This document shows, piece after piece, positions 1-13,860 of a stretch of 64,000 nucleotides of DNA. Numbering within the stretch: the first letter of the stretch is position 1; each line of letters begins with the position of its first letter. The DNA comes from Isoetes taiwanensis (Eukaryota; Streptophyta; Lycopodiopsida; Isoetales; Isoetaceae): the NCBI GenBank assembly GCA_021234155.1, contig JAJEKV010000008.1:22001988-22065987 (forward strand), written 5' to 3'. The position numbers were made by a program, and so were the translations under genes. The notes under the pieces are model-generated. The model did no database searches. It was not told where the DNA came from and saw only the letters and a program-made list of their open reading frames with translations.

Positions 1-3000
1 AAGGCCATACGTTCAGTTACGTATTGCTAGAATCTCCATCTTTTTGCTTCGTTTAATTGGGCAATTCTTTACTTTCAAATCTTGTAAGCTAATACACAAC
101 CCATTCCACCAAAATGATGGGAATTCTGTCGTTTCCTTCCAGCAGTATCTCTTCTTTGGCCTTGTCCGGGTCACGTCATGCTTAATTCATCCCACCAAAT
201 CTTTCTTATTACATCCACTTTCTTTCCGTAGCTTGCCTCGTCAGATGTTGCTTGGTGTCAATTTAGCGGAGTTCAAATTGCTTTAGTAGGCTCCATGATG
301 GCTTTCATACTGTCCATGCAAGCTGCCAGCAACACGAGCTCTCTTCCTCATGCTGTACTTTATGTGAAGCAGATGTTTTCAGACCCCAGGGATCATCCAT
401 TCCTCTACAGACCAGGATGATTGGACTCCTTCAATTGCAAGGAGAAACGTAAGCTATTTCGCTTTGGTTTGAGTTGTGGTTTGTCACTTTTCAAAGGCTA
501 TATGGATATTTGATTGAGCAGTGCATCATGTGTCATTCTTGATTTAAATTCAGTTTGTCCCATTTGCAAGGAAGATTTCATTAATGGATAACAATGCTGG
601 CCATCTTCCTCTGACATATCCAGGCATGTCTTCACCGCAGTCAACATGAACTTCCCTTGGGTTCAATGGATGCGAGGACCATATATCTAAATGAGGCGTT
701 TGTGTAATTTAGGCGAGGCATTTGAAAACAGTGTAAAATCGGCGTTCTGTTCATAGCCGCTAATAGTCAAGTTCCTTCTTTGTTCGCTGATATATTGCAT
801 TGCTGACATTTCATCATAAATGGGTGATCACACGCCTGTATGGCGGACAATAAAGGTAATAGTTCCATATCTTGGTGACATTTATACATTCTTGAGAAAT
901 TAATTTGGCACTTACCTTCCCTTATCTTCGAATTCATGGCTTTTTATAAAAGTATATAGTGATGAAGTTTACGGATATATATATTTGTCAGACAGCATCA
1001 ACATTTGGCTCAAACCAGCGGTGACATCGTGTAGCTGTTTGCAGCACATTCCAAAGCGCCGTCACGTTCTTGACCTTACTCATAATATTGCTTATTCGGC
1101 AAATGGTGGAGACATTCTGTTCCTTAATATGGCGTGGGTGAAATATTAATAAATAGTGTAGGTTCCAAATTAACGACACAGCCACGATTGCCGGATATGT
1201 CATACGCATTTGTAACAAATGTCCTCCCATTGCTTCGGTCACGAGAGAGATGTATCTTATATCCAAGAGCTCTTTATCTCGTCCAATTATATGCTTACGG
1301 CTTGCATATAATACTGGTCTGTATTAATGCAATGCTTCGTTATTGGCCTTTATGGATGTACTTAAAAATGTGCTGTGCTTGCAATCTTTGGCTCTTGCTC
1401 CACATTTATATACTTAAGCATACTTCCCTTAAAGATAGGCATTGTATGGAACAACCATGTTTATTGTCTATCCATTCTATTTCCTTATATATTGAATGCA
1501 GGGGCGTCTTCTATATTCTGGTGTCATTCTCTTTTGATTGATGCTTTCAACAAATGCTTTTGAAAACCATTTTAGAACCTCATTGGTCCCGAGTTTTCCT
1601 TCGGTTTCATGCACCGTGGGAATTATGGTCCATCCTATGCATTTTTACAATTTCACATTGCAATTCGGGGTCTTCAATGAGTGCAGTATATAAATAGAAA
1701 AACAGGACTTTACTTGCATTGCATGTCAACAACTTGAAATAACAATCGATGTATATAAAAGTATTTCGTACCCGTAGAATCCTATCAACCAATGTCCTTA
1801 ACTATCTAAGTATTTTATCTTGTTCCATTATTAATAGCAGCGGTCAGTGAACCCGCTTTTTGGTATTCAATTGTGTATGAATAGATATAACTTTTCCAAA
1901 AATATCTACTCTCTGAAGATGTAGAGGATTTCCATTCATTTGATAACAATTTTTGCATTACCATACCGTCGGTCTATCCTCACAGCGTGATTAGCCTGCC
2001 TCAAGTTATACATGATTTACAGCCCAATTTGTATTGCACGTAATGAATAGGTGGCTTCCCAAACCTTCTTTGCAGTACCATGGAATCTGTTCTGGTTTTG
2101 TTGCGCCATACGTACCACCAATAAGCAGCGATAGCAGGAATATTAATCGACCCGGGACGCCAATCAATAGCACAGCACCGCCAGGTTCACATAATCGATC
2201 AAGCCCTGCACGCATCTCGGCTCGAGTTTTTGATTGGTAGGTAAAATTCAAGGTGTTGGCCTCTATTCTTGCGTATGGCATCCAACTATGAATTATTCGT
2301 CTGACTCTTGGGATTAATTCCGAAACTTGAGGTGCTATAGGTCTTTTGTATTCCTTGGCGTGCTTAGTCTATACAAATAGTATTGCGGCATAGACACGTT
2401 TGCCTTGGCTCGATAGGCGGTTACTTGATTCTCATATTCATTTTACCATCCCACTTGTCACGGTGGTGTGTAATGCGTTAAGTAAGGCGTCTATATATGG
2501 GTGGTAATGTGCTCAAGGCGGCGCCCGCCTTTACGGTCTGGATGCATATATCCCTATTAAAAGCGACTCATAAGATTCACAAATATCAATAACCTCATTA
2601 ACAAATGAGTTGTATCTTGCCATTCTAGTCCTGCCACTCATCTTCATCTTACTTACATGAACAATAATAGTGCATCTTCTTCTACCTCGTACATCATATG
2701 AAGGGCACATGCCGATGGGTTCTGCTCCTTATTTACAAGTCAAGGCGCCTCCTTTAAGGTCCATGCATTCTGCATTATGCATTTTGCGTTCTTAGTTTGC
2801 ACTCCATGTCTAGAATGTATAGTTGGGCATATCGTGGCGTGCATTATCATCGGGATGAGCCCGGATCTAGTAGACTTGGCCATGGTTTTAAACGATATGG
2901 GCACAGTCTATTGAATTGTTGGATGTACGCTCAAGATAGTACAAATGCTATTGCATTATTGTAAATTCATGTATGATTTTGAGTTACTTTTTGGGTAGTC

Positions 3001-3079
3001 TCCAATTAATAAGTGATGCCAATACAGGAAATAGGCGTCGAGGAGGATAACTTTTGCCGGTAAGCAACCGCCGATATCA
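1..3079. other. Unrecognised spacer
   Basis: I see no supported gene, LTR, terminal inverted repeat or tandem array here. Open frames are short, overlap on both strands and match no family I recognise. Base composition is mixed, and CpG is not visibly depleted compared with the LINE segments later in the window. It may be decayed transposon sequence or intergenic DNA. Confidence 0.5.
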
Positions 3080-3660
3080 TCATGTGCTTAAATGTAGTGC
3101 ATGACCAATACGCATTCGGTCCGGTTCTCCACGGTGATGAGGCTCAACGTTAGTTGAATAATCAATCCAGGAAACTATTACGTAAGTTGAAGGATTATCT
3201 CGATTTGCACGTCTTCGTTGAGCCTCTCTGACTAACCTCTCGATCGTTCCTCCTCTGTCTCCCCTTAACGGGGAGCCTACTTGCGACCATCTCCTCTCTG
3301 CATGGTGGGCCAACCCTAGCGATACGCTCTGCGCTCCAGGTCTCTCCTGGCAGATGAGCTGCCCATAGCCGCTACGCATGATCGCCCGGGCTGTAACCGC
3401 AGCTGCGTCGTTTCCTTTTTGGCGGGTAATGAGTCTGTCATGGCCGCCTAATACGCTTGATGAGCCGACTGGCGTACGCTCCTCCTCTGCTTCTCTACTC
3501 TTTATTTGTGCTCTTCTATTTCTACGATATTTGGCTGACTCTATCCGGCCTTGTCGCTCTCACAATTGTCTACGTACAGCGGCCAGATTGTTTTGTTTTG
3601 AGTACCTTTCCCTATCTCGGTAGCGTCTAACTTCCTTCTCCTCTAATGTCTCCTCTCTTT
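3080..3660 (-). pseudogene. Arg/Glu-rich degenerate reading frame
   Basis: Read on the minus strand, one frame stays open from about 3,660 to 3,080 except for one internal stop near 3,560. It encodes clusters of arginine and glutamate such as RRYRDRERYSKQ, then KYRRNRRAQ, and further on LVREAQRRRANRDN. Basic clusters of this kind occur in the N-terminal parts of several plant transposon proteins, including Helitron and MULE types, but no helicase or nuclease motif is visible. I do not assign a family. It could equally be a chance open frame in GC-richer DNA. Confidence 0.22.
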
Positions 3661-3769
3661 GTCTGCTTGTGACATTGTTCCTATTTTCTTTTTCTCTATT
3701 AACAATTTATTACGCACGAGACAATATAAGCTACCCAGTTAGAACCAGATTGAATATGAGGATAGGATT

Positions 3770-4870
3770 CTTTTGTACAATGCAACATTCTAGAATAATT
3801 TATTTTGAAATGTTTGCAAGTTCCGCAAGGCTTTACATTTTAGGTAGAAATTTAGTGAGCAAGCTGGAACATTATAGAACATTCCATTTTAGAATATTCT
3901 ATTTTTGGATGTTATTAAGGATTCTATAAAACTTTTTCTATTTTTAGGCGGGGTGCCTTTTCAGAGTATTTGGAACATTCCTAGGAGACATTGTTATGGG
4001 TTCTCGTGAACTTTCGAGGAGAAACTTTCTATTTGTAGACTTGGTACTTTCTCTATTCTTAGATTCTTTGCTTACCGCAGGCATCACAACAGGTTTAGAA
4101 CATTCTATTTTGAGCATTGAGGTTTAAAACTTTCTATTTTAGACATCCTAGAAGATTCTAGGACATTTGAGGACATTAGAAAGTTATACAATATTTGAGC
4201 TATGGAACATCATAAAATATCCTTGTATTGTTTGTAAAGTTCCCTGAAAACTTTCTATTTTAAGTAGAGGTGCTTGCCAGGAGCACCCGGAACATTCTAG
4301 AACATTTGTTATGAGTTCTTATAAACTTTGAGAAACTTTCTGTTTTAGACTCGGCAAATTGAGGTGTAATATATTAATTTTCTATTTTTGAACGTGTAGA
4401 GCATTCTATTATTGTCCATTACAAATGAATTGATCACTAAAGTTTCTATTACGGAAATTGCCTAAATTAAAGGGTTTATTAAATGCAGCGTCTAGGTAGC
4501 TGCGTATTCTAAGTATATCTAAAACTTTTCTATTTTTGAGCCATTTATAGAAATATTCTATATAGCTTCTTTTTGTTAGTCCACATGAAAAGTTTCTTTA
4601 ACTCTACCTTGATTACGTTTGTAGAATTTTCTATTTCGTTGCTCATTGACTATCTACATTGTTCGGAAACCTTTGACGTATTCTGCTTTAAGCGTACGTA
4701 AAATCTTCGAAACTTACTATTTTCACACTACAAAACATTCTAGGGGTTTTTCTAACTGTTTTACAAAAATTCTAAAACAATTTAGAAAATTTAATATTTG
4801 TAGGTTGAGATATATCTAGATTATTTGAAATTTTGGAAAAGTTTCTATTTTTTTAAATTGAGGTGCTTAC
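3770..4870. repeat. Degenerate TTCTATTTT / GAACATTCTAG minisatellite
   Basis: Short related motifs recur about every 20-110 bp: AAACTTTCTATTTT (near 4,023, 4,130, 4,245, 4,525, 4,842) and GAACATTCTAG or close variants (near 3,785, 3,870, 3,971, 4,095, 4,290, 4,735). A longer phrase containing GGGTGCC or AGGTGCTT follows several copies. The same GAACATTCTAG motif reappears just after the CT tract at 6,512, so the microsatellite lies within this repeat family. No coding potential is evident. Confidence 0.6.
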
Positions 4871-5139
4871 TTCACACAGTTTCTAGAAGCTTCAACTTAC
4901 CCAGGTGTTAAACTTGAATATTCATCTTCAAACTCATTATGCCTTTTATATCTTGGAAAAGAGGTTCTTTTCGGCATGAATGCATGGGATATTTGTACAA
5001 ACCCTAAATCCATGCTCCTTTATATACTAAAAGGCTCTTTCTTGCAAGAATGCGTGCTTGGGATATCATACATTTTCAAATTGATTGGGTCTCCTGCCTT
5101 TAAGCTGTATTTGGACTTAATTTTTTTTTTTTTAGTTAA
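4871..5139. other. AT-rich spacer
   Basis: AT-rich DNA between the minisatellite and the first tRNA-like head, with a run of 12 or more T at about 5,121. No gene is seen. Confidence 0.5.
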
Positions 5140-5210
5140 TTAGCGATTGGTTTAGTGGTAAGGATGGTGGTTTTGTCGGCAATGGCTGGGGTTCCGAATC
5201 CACAATAAGC
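5140..5210 (+). mobile_element. tRNA-derived SINE-like head 1
   Basis: An A-box-like TGGTTTAGTGG begins near 5,148 and a B-box-like GGTTCCGAATCC ends at 5,201. This is the order and spacing of an internal RNA polymerase III promoter. The sequence does not fold into an obvious full tRNA with an acceptor stem, so a SINE 5' head fits better than a tRNA gene. The downstream body and tail are not defined. Confidence 0.4.
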
Positions 5211-5317
5211 ATAACGCCTTTTAAGGACCTTAGAAACTGAAATTTCATAGGTTTCACCCTTGATTATGTACAAATGTCTTCAATTTTAGAGTTTCTATGC
5301 CTATTTAGAGCATTTTA

Positions 5318-6505
<1,188 letters not shown>

Positions 6506-6511
6506 GCTTTC

Positions 6512-6539
6512 TTCTAGAACATTCTAGAAGGTTCTAGAG
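6512..6539. promoter_or_regulatory. Heat-shock-element-like TTC/GAA array
   Basis: Five consecutive perfect alternating pentamers (TTC at 6,512, GAA at 6,517, TTC at 6,522, GAA at 6,527, TTC at 6,532) are followed by an imperfect sixth. This matches the consensus that trimeric heat-shock factors bind. The motif belongs to the surrounding minisatellite and there is no recognisable gene next to it, so function is not implied. Confidence 0.35.
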
Positions 6540-6617
6540 ACATGCATCATTTTAAATCTTGCTATGTCCCACCTTTAACAATGTTGAAATCACCACATAT
6601 TTTTCAAAAGAAACTAA

Positions 6618-6685
6618 TGCTTGGCCCTGATGGTTGAGATTTAGGGTTGGGGTGCATAGCCAGGTTCGAATCCTCTTAAACCAAA
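6618..6685 (+). mobile_element. tRNA-derived SINE-like head 2
   Basis: TGGCCCTGATGG at about 6,622 resembles a pol III A box. GGTTCGAATCC at 6,663-6,673 is a perfect B box, about 40 bp downstream as in tRNA-derived SINEs. No full cloverleaf is apparent. The 3' boundary is unknown. Confidence 0.38.
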
Positions 6686-6765
6686 AAGTTTCACAAGGCT
6701 TTTCAATTGACCAAAGGAATTCCATTTCCTTTGACATGGACTTCCTATTCTTTCAAGAAAAGGTA

Positions 6766-6830
6766 AAGTTGGTCTAGTGGTAAGGGTGGGGGTTTGAGGA
6801 GCAATGTCCGAGTTCAGAGTCAGTGGTAAA
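6766..6830 (+). mobile_element. tRNA-derived SINE-like head 3
   Basis: TGGTCTAGTGG near 6,770 matches the A box and is nearly identical to that of head 1. The downstream GAGTTCAGAGTC near 6,810 is a weakened B box. It is a probable decayed member of the same SINE family as head 1. Confidence 0.36.
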
Positions 6831-6839
6831 CCAAAATTT

Positions 6840-9387
6840 TGTCCGCAAACTTGGGAGCTTTGAGAGGTCGGGGCCAGGGGGCCGGATCAAAACCGTGGCT
6901 CCCTTATCCGTCGATGGAAGTGATGCTTACTCACTCCACGGGGCCTTTATCTTTTTTATAATATTAGACAATTTAAAATTACAAACCCACAGAGCCCCCT
7001 TTGGTTTGGGTGTATTCTGGGGGTGACTCGGGCATCGGTATTGGATGAACATAAATGCCCTTTATTCTCGGGTTCAAATAGTAGTGAGATCTCGTTTATG
7101 GGGTATGCAATACGGAATTTTGGTATCTTGTATAACACAATTTGCAAAATACTATAGATTTGAGGCAAATACTATATATAGTGATGTTGATTTTGTACAT
7201 GTATAACGCAGTTTTAAATTGCTCTCATTTGCCCTCGATCACCCGGGTGTGGATTCAGGGTTTTAATTAAAAATTGTTAAATGTAATAGTTTGTGTTAAT
7301 TAATGTTGATATGTTGGTTGTTATAACAGAAAAAATTTTTTGGGCCCTTCGGGCTAACAAAGGGAGAAAAAGAGGAAAATGTTAAAAGTCATCATAGGAT
7401 CATACATACGAACTGAATAAAACTCGGGATGAATAAACAAATGCAAATAGAATTTTCAAAGGTAAAAAATAAAGTTTTACAGAGACTGCAGTTTTTTTTT
7501 TTTTCTTTCTTTCTTTTTCTTGAGAAGCGAAATGTTATATTTTATTAACCATTTTGTTGTTGTAAGCATTTATTTATGGCTCCCAAGCATCTTGAGTATT
7601 ACAAGTATAGCTCAAGACAAAGGCATTTATAGTAGGATTACATGACAAGACTAACTTCCAGGAAAGGTCAAGAAAGAACCTCATCAAAACCCAGTTGGCA
7701 AGACTCATGAATGTACAACATTCATGCTTACGTGTCTCGTTTACATTTTGGGCATGCTAGCGAACACCAGCCACCCTTGCTTCTATTGCTTTCTGGGAAC
7801 CACAGATCAAATGATAAAGCTAATTGAAATGAAAAGAATATATTTGGATCAAGCACCTTCCTATCGAGAAAAAACCGGATGTAATAAAACACCACCGGAA
7901 CAGGCTGTCTTGGCGGCCAGCAGAATTTTCAACAGCACTATTTATGCAGTAGAGAATCCATGTTAATTCAATGTCAAATGTTGTACGAGAATAAGTGATG
8001 ATATATGACCTTGCCAAGTGAGGAAGGAAGGAGGAAGAGACAAGTGTGAGGCCGCCAAATATGACACTCGATTGGTAGCTTCCCCGCGGTGGGCTAACCT
8101 CTGCGGCGTGGACAGCTGACGTAACCTCCTCCAATCTTTACTTCTTTCAATAAGAGTTAATAATTGGCAATCTTTGTGAGAAAACCCATTCTTGCAAGAC
8201 TTACTAATGCGACCTACTGCCAGATCACGAGAGGTGGAGTACATGCTCCGATTATTAAATCTTTGAGGTGATTACGCCATATTCAATAAGAGTTAATAAT
8301 TTATGAGGTAGGGTTCCACTCTTGTCGATCTTATATAGTCAAATTGTTGATCTACGTAATGCTCTACGGTATAGAATTACTCCGGTCTTTTCACACAAGA
8401 GCTTGCAAATGTAAATTTACGCGTAACACCGCTCATTGCGTTTACCTTATCTTAGCCCATCTCAAACTTCACTTTTAACACCTGCTTTTCGATTAATACA
8501 TCAAATCGTGACTACATACATGATTCCGTTCTTGTTTAATAAACTTTCAGCTATAAAAACTTTTAGGCTGAAATGCATCTACTAAAATATTTACGAGGTC
8601 TGCTTAAGTGGCTATTTATCGCCAAAATTGCTATATTTTTGTATTTTGGAGAATTTTGCTTCTTCAATGGATAAAATTTATGTATTCAAAAAATTTGAAT
8701 CTTAAATTATCGCGAATAGATTTATATCGATTATGATAGCAGCGCCACTAAAATCATCAACGGTTTTAAGTGTATCACGATATATGCAAAACAATTACGA
8801 AACTAGAAGAATTGAAACCCGGAAGGCGAGGAATAAAATGGGAGAAATCAAGCGCATACATCATGAAATGAAAGCGTTCGGATTAGGCGACAAACAATGA
8901 AACACTTACGCCGAAAAATCTACGATGACATAGAGATAACGAATAATCACGTTGAACATGAGGTCCTACTGCTTTAGCGATGGCAGTGCGCCCTCGCCGG
9001 CGGACCCGGGCGTTCATCTTCCACAATGGATTCCCAGGAAAGGTCTTACGCATAAGCCCTCTCCCAAGCTTGTATCATACAGGAACCATGGCCGCATCTC
9101 CACATCCTCTTGGGTATGTCCATGCCTGGTTTCTTCACAATGAATGAAGTCGCGTTTTAGGGTTCATAACTCGGATATAAAAAAGCATTGTGTTCGACTG
9201 TGACATATAATAAATTTAATCAAGGACTGAATTACCCATAAAACTCAAAAATCGCGGCCAAAATGGAGCACTCTAGAAATCTTTTATTTAGGTACACTAG
9301 TTGAATCGACGACAAAATGTAGAAAAACCTTAGTAAATATTGTACAAAACACCGAAAAGGAAACCCCACATTATTATGCTAGATATT
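6840..9387. other. Spacer without recognised genes
   Basis: This stretch holds a T-rich run at about 7,491-7,520 and scattered short frames on both strands. Nothing resembles a known domain. Open frames near 7,724-8,244 overlap on opposite strands and look fortuitous. Confidence 0.45.
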
Positions 9388-11505
9388 GGTTGCACTTCAA
9401 GTTGATGGCGGCTTTTCCCCATTGGAGATACTAATCTCTCCCACTCCTCCCTTTTTCTTTTTAATTGAAAGGTGCTCATAATCTCCCCACTTTTTTGACC
9501 AGAAAGTTCTATAAATGAAGGCAAACATGCGAGACACTGGAGACATGGATTTCAAATGAAGGTACAATGAAAGAGGATGCACACATAGAACGCAGGCGTG
9601 AGCAGTAGAAAAGTCTAAGCGTAAAATTTGATGGTTCTTTGCATGTGGGCGTAATACTGATGAAAGCGGAACAAAGTAGAGCGTGCAGTGCGGTAGGATT
9701 CCAGAAAAATGAGGGCCATTATGAAAATCCGCCATGCTGATTCCAAATAAAGCACTCCTTCCTCTACTTGCCAACTAATATGGCCATTGGAATTCTTTGC
9801 GTCAAGTTACTTGACCAATTTGAGATCCAAATCGCTCTAATGGTTATAAAGAATAATATCAATTGGTCATCAATGATAAATTGTGGATTTATGTAATAAA
9901 GCTATTGTCGGTCTTTGTGAAACTTATAAAATCTCTCACGATTTGCTTGGGCAGACAGGTACCATTCACTAAATTTATGATATGTCAAATTTAAGTATCA
10001 CAGGACTTGAAATTTGCTAGGCTTAGGACAATAATCCACAAAATGGATTGCTGAGTCTTTAGAGCATTACCCGGTGATCTCTTTAGACCGGGAAATTCTA
10101 GAAATCACTTAAAGTAAAGGGGCGAGGAGCAGAGAAAGCCATTGAATGGGCCACCTATAGGGTCGTAGGAACCCGGTGGGAAGTACCTTGAGAAATTATG
10201 AGCCAGGGGCATCACCAATGCCATTACACCTTATACGGGAATAGACAAAGCCCAGGTGTTTTAGCACAGAAGTAATGTTCGCCTCGCCGGATAGCCAATA
10301 ACAAGCCCGGACCTTTACGGTTTTTGTTGTAGAAACTCTTTTGAAACTGAATCTGATGGTGGAAAGCAGATCACCAACATCTTCAATGGCATAGTCCACC
10401 ACGGGACTTCGGATAGATGGGCATACAACAAGGTATTTTGCACAAAGGGGAGGCGAGAAAAGCCCAGGAAAACTAGAGCGATAATGGTGAGCTCTATCTT
10501 ATAAAGTAGTTCGGGAAGGTTTTGGTTATCAAATTGAAAATTATTACAAAAGCAGGTAACTTTGAGGCACAAGGACAGGGCGGCTTTAGACGGAACACTT
10601 TCGACCATAGATCACTGACCCAACCCTCACGGATACTAATGAAAGCGATTCTTGAGGAAACAAAGTGATATCTTTGTTTTGTGGACTTTAGAAAGGCATT
10701 TGACCTTTGTCCCAGGGAAAGGTTATTCTGATTAATAGATATGGGCCCGGAGGAAGGCATGGTAGGATCCTTGCTTATACCAAAGTGTGTCTGAAATGGA
10801 ACAGAAGAGCAAAGCGATAGATTGTGACACATGGGTTAAACAAAGTGCCCTCATCACATTGACCGGTATAACATAGATGTGTTACGAGGGTTTGTAGGAA
10901 CAACAAAAAGGAAGTGCGGATGCCCCCACAGAAATTTTCCTATTAACCTATCTTGATGATTTAAGCATGATGGCTACCGAACAAAAGGTATGCATAGGTT
11001 GTTAAGGCTCCGGGGCCTTACACAGCGAAGAAAGCAGTTGGCCAGTTGAATCTCACGAAAATCAAGATGAGATTACGTTTGGCACGAGGAGCAGGACACA
11101 GACCCTTCAGGTATAGAACAATTGGAAGAATCAGCAGAATACAAATATCCCTGGTCCCTGATGCATACGGGACAAGCAAATGGTCGGTAGCAGAATGCAG
11201 TTCAGAGGCCACTGCTTGCAAGCTACTTCAATATGAAAATTTACATGTGGGAGGCGAATAATTGATTGGGAGATCAAAGTACTCACACTGTAATCACGAG
11301 TGGTTAACGTCCATACAACTATACGAAGTGGGAAGCAGGGACGCTTCTGGGACAAAAAAGTAGGACAAAGCGAGAAGGGATCTTTTAGGCAATGGCATAG
11401 ATAGGAATTCAAAGTGGGGGCAAATACACTGTGACTATAGTATATAGAGACGGGCGAGCTAATGGAGGTAGAGCATGGGAAAGGACCATCGAGATTTAAT
11501 AACTT
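9388..11505 (+). mobile_element. LINE family B, copy 1 (decayed, 3' truncated)
   Basis: This is the reverse complement of the LINE at 28.5-31.5 kb. Shared landmarks are GGTTGCACTTC at 9,388 (opposite 31,542), CCAATTGATATT-type sequence near 9,860, and a reverse transcriptase core. At about 10,681 the plus strand reads VDFRKAFD, and near 10,955 it reads DDLSMMA, the catalytic Asp-Asp region. Many indels and stops break the frame. Homology continues to about 11,500, where Ty3/gypsy sequence begins abruptly, so the 3' part is missing. It is a dead copy, more diverged than copy 2. Confidence 0.8.
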
Positions 11506-13070
11506 GTTTCACTTGTCACTGTTGGCTAGAATGATATAAAGACATAATAAATTCCTCTCTACTAATCAACTACGAAGACATGAACCCTATAGAAAGGCGA
11601 TTGGTCCTAAAATGCAAACCCTTTACCATGTTGGTGGCACCTTGTATAGAGGTGGAAGGAATTCGTGTTACACTGCGTCGATGTATATTCCCTCGGGAAG
11701 TTCACAAAATTATGGCATTTGTCATTCTCCTACTTGGGGTGTGTTTTGCTAGTGATATAACCTACAGAAAGATTCTCGGTCGCAGGATATTGGTAGCTGT
11801 GCATCATGATGTGAAGGAATATGTGAAATGTTGCGATCCTTGTCGGAGGTGGGTAAGGCCAACTAGGAGGATGCTGTGCCCACCGAACCCTTAGTACCAA
11901 TCTTTCCATTTGAAATGGGAATAGACTGTAGGGCCCTTAAGTCCTCACACTCTTAGTACGTAATGAATATATTCTAGTATGCACGGACTACGTCACTAAA
12001 TGGGTTGAAGCAAAGGCCTCGGAAATGATAATCTTTTGCTTCTTGTGGCCAACTTTTTATATGAAAACATTATTATTGGGTTTGGATGTCCATTGGAGTT
12101 AGTCGGTGATAGAGGATCATTTAAGTAAATGTAAAACTATTCTTTGCGTGTGAGCGTTAATAGATTTCCCATAGAAAAAGTACACCTTATCATCCTCGAG
12201 GGTAAATGGCCAAATGGAAAGAACTAATAAAGTCTTGTGTAACATTATGACCAAAATCTGCAATACTAATTGTCTTGATTAGGATAAAAGGCGCTAGATG
12301 CTTTGTGGAGGCCTATAGGATAGCCTATATAAAGTCACAACCAAATTTACACCTTTTATGCTAGTCTATGGACAAGAGGCCATTTTGCCAATTGAAGTTG
12401 GAAGATTCCTTCTTTGAGAGTGGCGGTGCAAGAAAGTTAGATGAGAATGGCGTTAAAAGCAAGATTGAACGACTAGAGAGGTTGGATGAGGCTGAGGTCT
12501 CCATGCTTTTATGGCAAGGCGTGCCTTCCCCAAGGCGGCAAAAGAATGGTATGATGATTACAATATTAAGGAAAAGGTAATTTAAAGAGAATGATTTAGT
12601 TCTTGTCCGATAATAAACCTTGGAAAAGTAGGGTAAACTAAAGAATGAGATGGATGGGCCTTATAGACAAGTTCCACTCTACTTGACTGTGTTATTCTGA
12701 AGACTTGGAAGGAAATGAGTTGCCTATGAGAGTAAATGGGCGCCAAGACTAAGTATACTAGCAAACTGCGTACCTTTGAAGCTTCCGGGCCTTTATGTGA
12801 GATTCATAGGGGATGATGAATACGTTAAAGGGGTCTAATACTAATCTCTTAATTGTAGAAAATAAAAAATAAAAAATAGAAAATAAGAAAATAAAAATTC
12901 GACACTAATAGGATTGAAGTACAAGTCTGAGTCAAATTATGAAGATACAAAGTGAGCACTTTGCTTTTGAATTCAATTGAAGAAATATAATAGCAATATG
13001 TTGGGGAAGTAAAAGAAATCTACATAATATAGAAGATGCTTAAGTATAATTCATTAGTAAGGTCATGATA
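11506..13070 (+). mobile_element. Ty3/gypsy integrase and 3' region (decayed, + strand)
   Basis: This is a degenerate, oppositely oriented copy of 15.79-17.33 kb. At 11,580-11,894 the zinc-binding and linker part of integrase is readable (MNPIERR, then KYCDPC-like VKCCDPCRR). Catalytic-core remnants follow at 12,000-12,360, and the C-terminal integrase part lies at 12,368-12,760. Beyond the stop an A/T-rich stretch with AAAATAAAAA runs (12,855-12,895) and about 200 bp of 3' non-coding sequence match the other copy. Stops and frameshifts occur throughout. Confidence 0.8.
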
Positions 13071-13079
13071 ATGATCGTG

Positions 13080-13860
13080 AAAATACAAGGTTTTAATAGA
13101 TGTGCATGAAATTTTTGGATTGCATAGATCCTTACCCAATCCCTCTCTCTCATTGGTGGAGTATTTTTCTCTACATTTAGATAGCCCGGCGACTAGCATA
13201 ATAGATGGCGTACGTCCCCATCCTCTTGCATTTGAGATAATATGGCACCAATAGCATATCTTAGAAATTCCTATGCTGGACATGAAACTCCTTCCTCCCA
13301 TTTGATTTATGTATATGAATGATAATCTTCCTTTAACAATTCCAAAATACATATTTGTGACTCCAAAAACACACTTTAAAAGTTTGAGGTAAAATACCAT
13401 ATTCACTCACATTTTTTTGGTATAATCTTAATCTATCTATGGCTGAATTAGGTAATGCTAAAGACACGAAATCATCAAGGAAGACCTCCATAAACTCTCT
13501 TAGAGAGTATTCCTTAAAAGGCACTTTCGTAACCACCCTTTGAAGGATTCTTAAGGCGTTCGTAGCCAAAGAAGGCATCTGACCTATACACCATGATTTT
13601 CGTTGACAAAGGTGGTTTTAACCCAATCATACGGAAAGTAGACACTGGTTATACCGGTACCCATCTAAAGATAATATTCATGGCTTGCCTCTGAGATCTA
13701 GTATAGAATCGATGAAAATTTGGAAATCATCTTTTCTAGTTACAACATTAGGTCTCCTATAATCCACACACACTCTTACCTCTCCTTATCTCTCTTGAAC
13801 TACAACAATGAGTGACAACCATTCACTCTTCTCTGAGGTTCAATAAAATTTCGCAGACAA
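13080..13860 (-). pseudogene. Ty3/gypsy reverse transcriptase/RNase H fragment
   Basis: On the minus strand the reverse transcriptase core reads VRVCVDYRRPN (about 13,770), then FIDSILDL, then FMEVFLDDF at about 13,480. The last carries the catalytic Asp pair in the F-L-D-D form usual for Ty3/gypsy. After a short deletion, the connection and start of RNase H follow (EKYSTNEREGLG at about 13,140). This is the polymerase core that is absent from the element at 22.4-26 kb. Several frameshifts make it non-functional. Confidence 0.75.
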
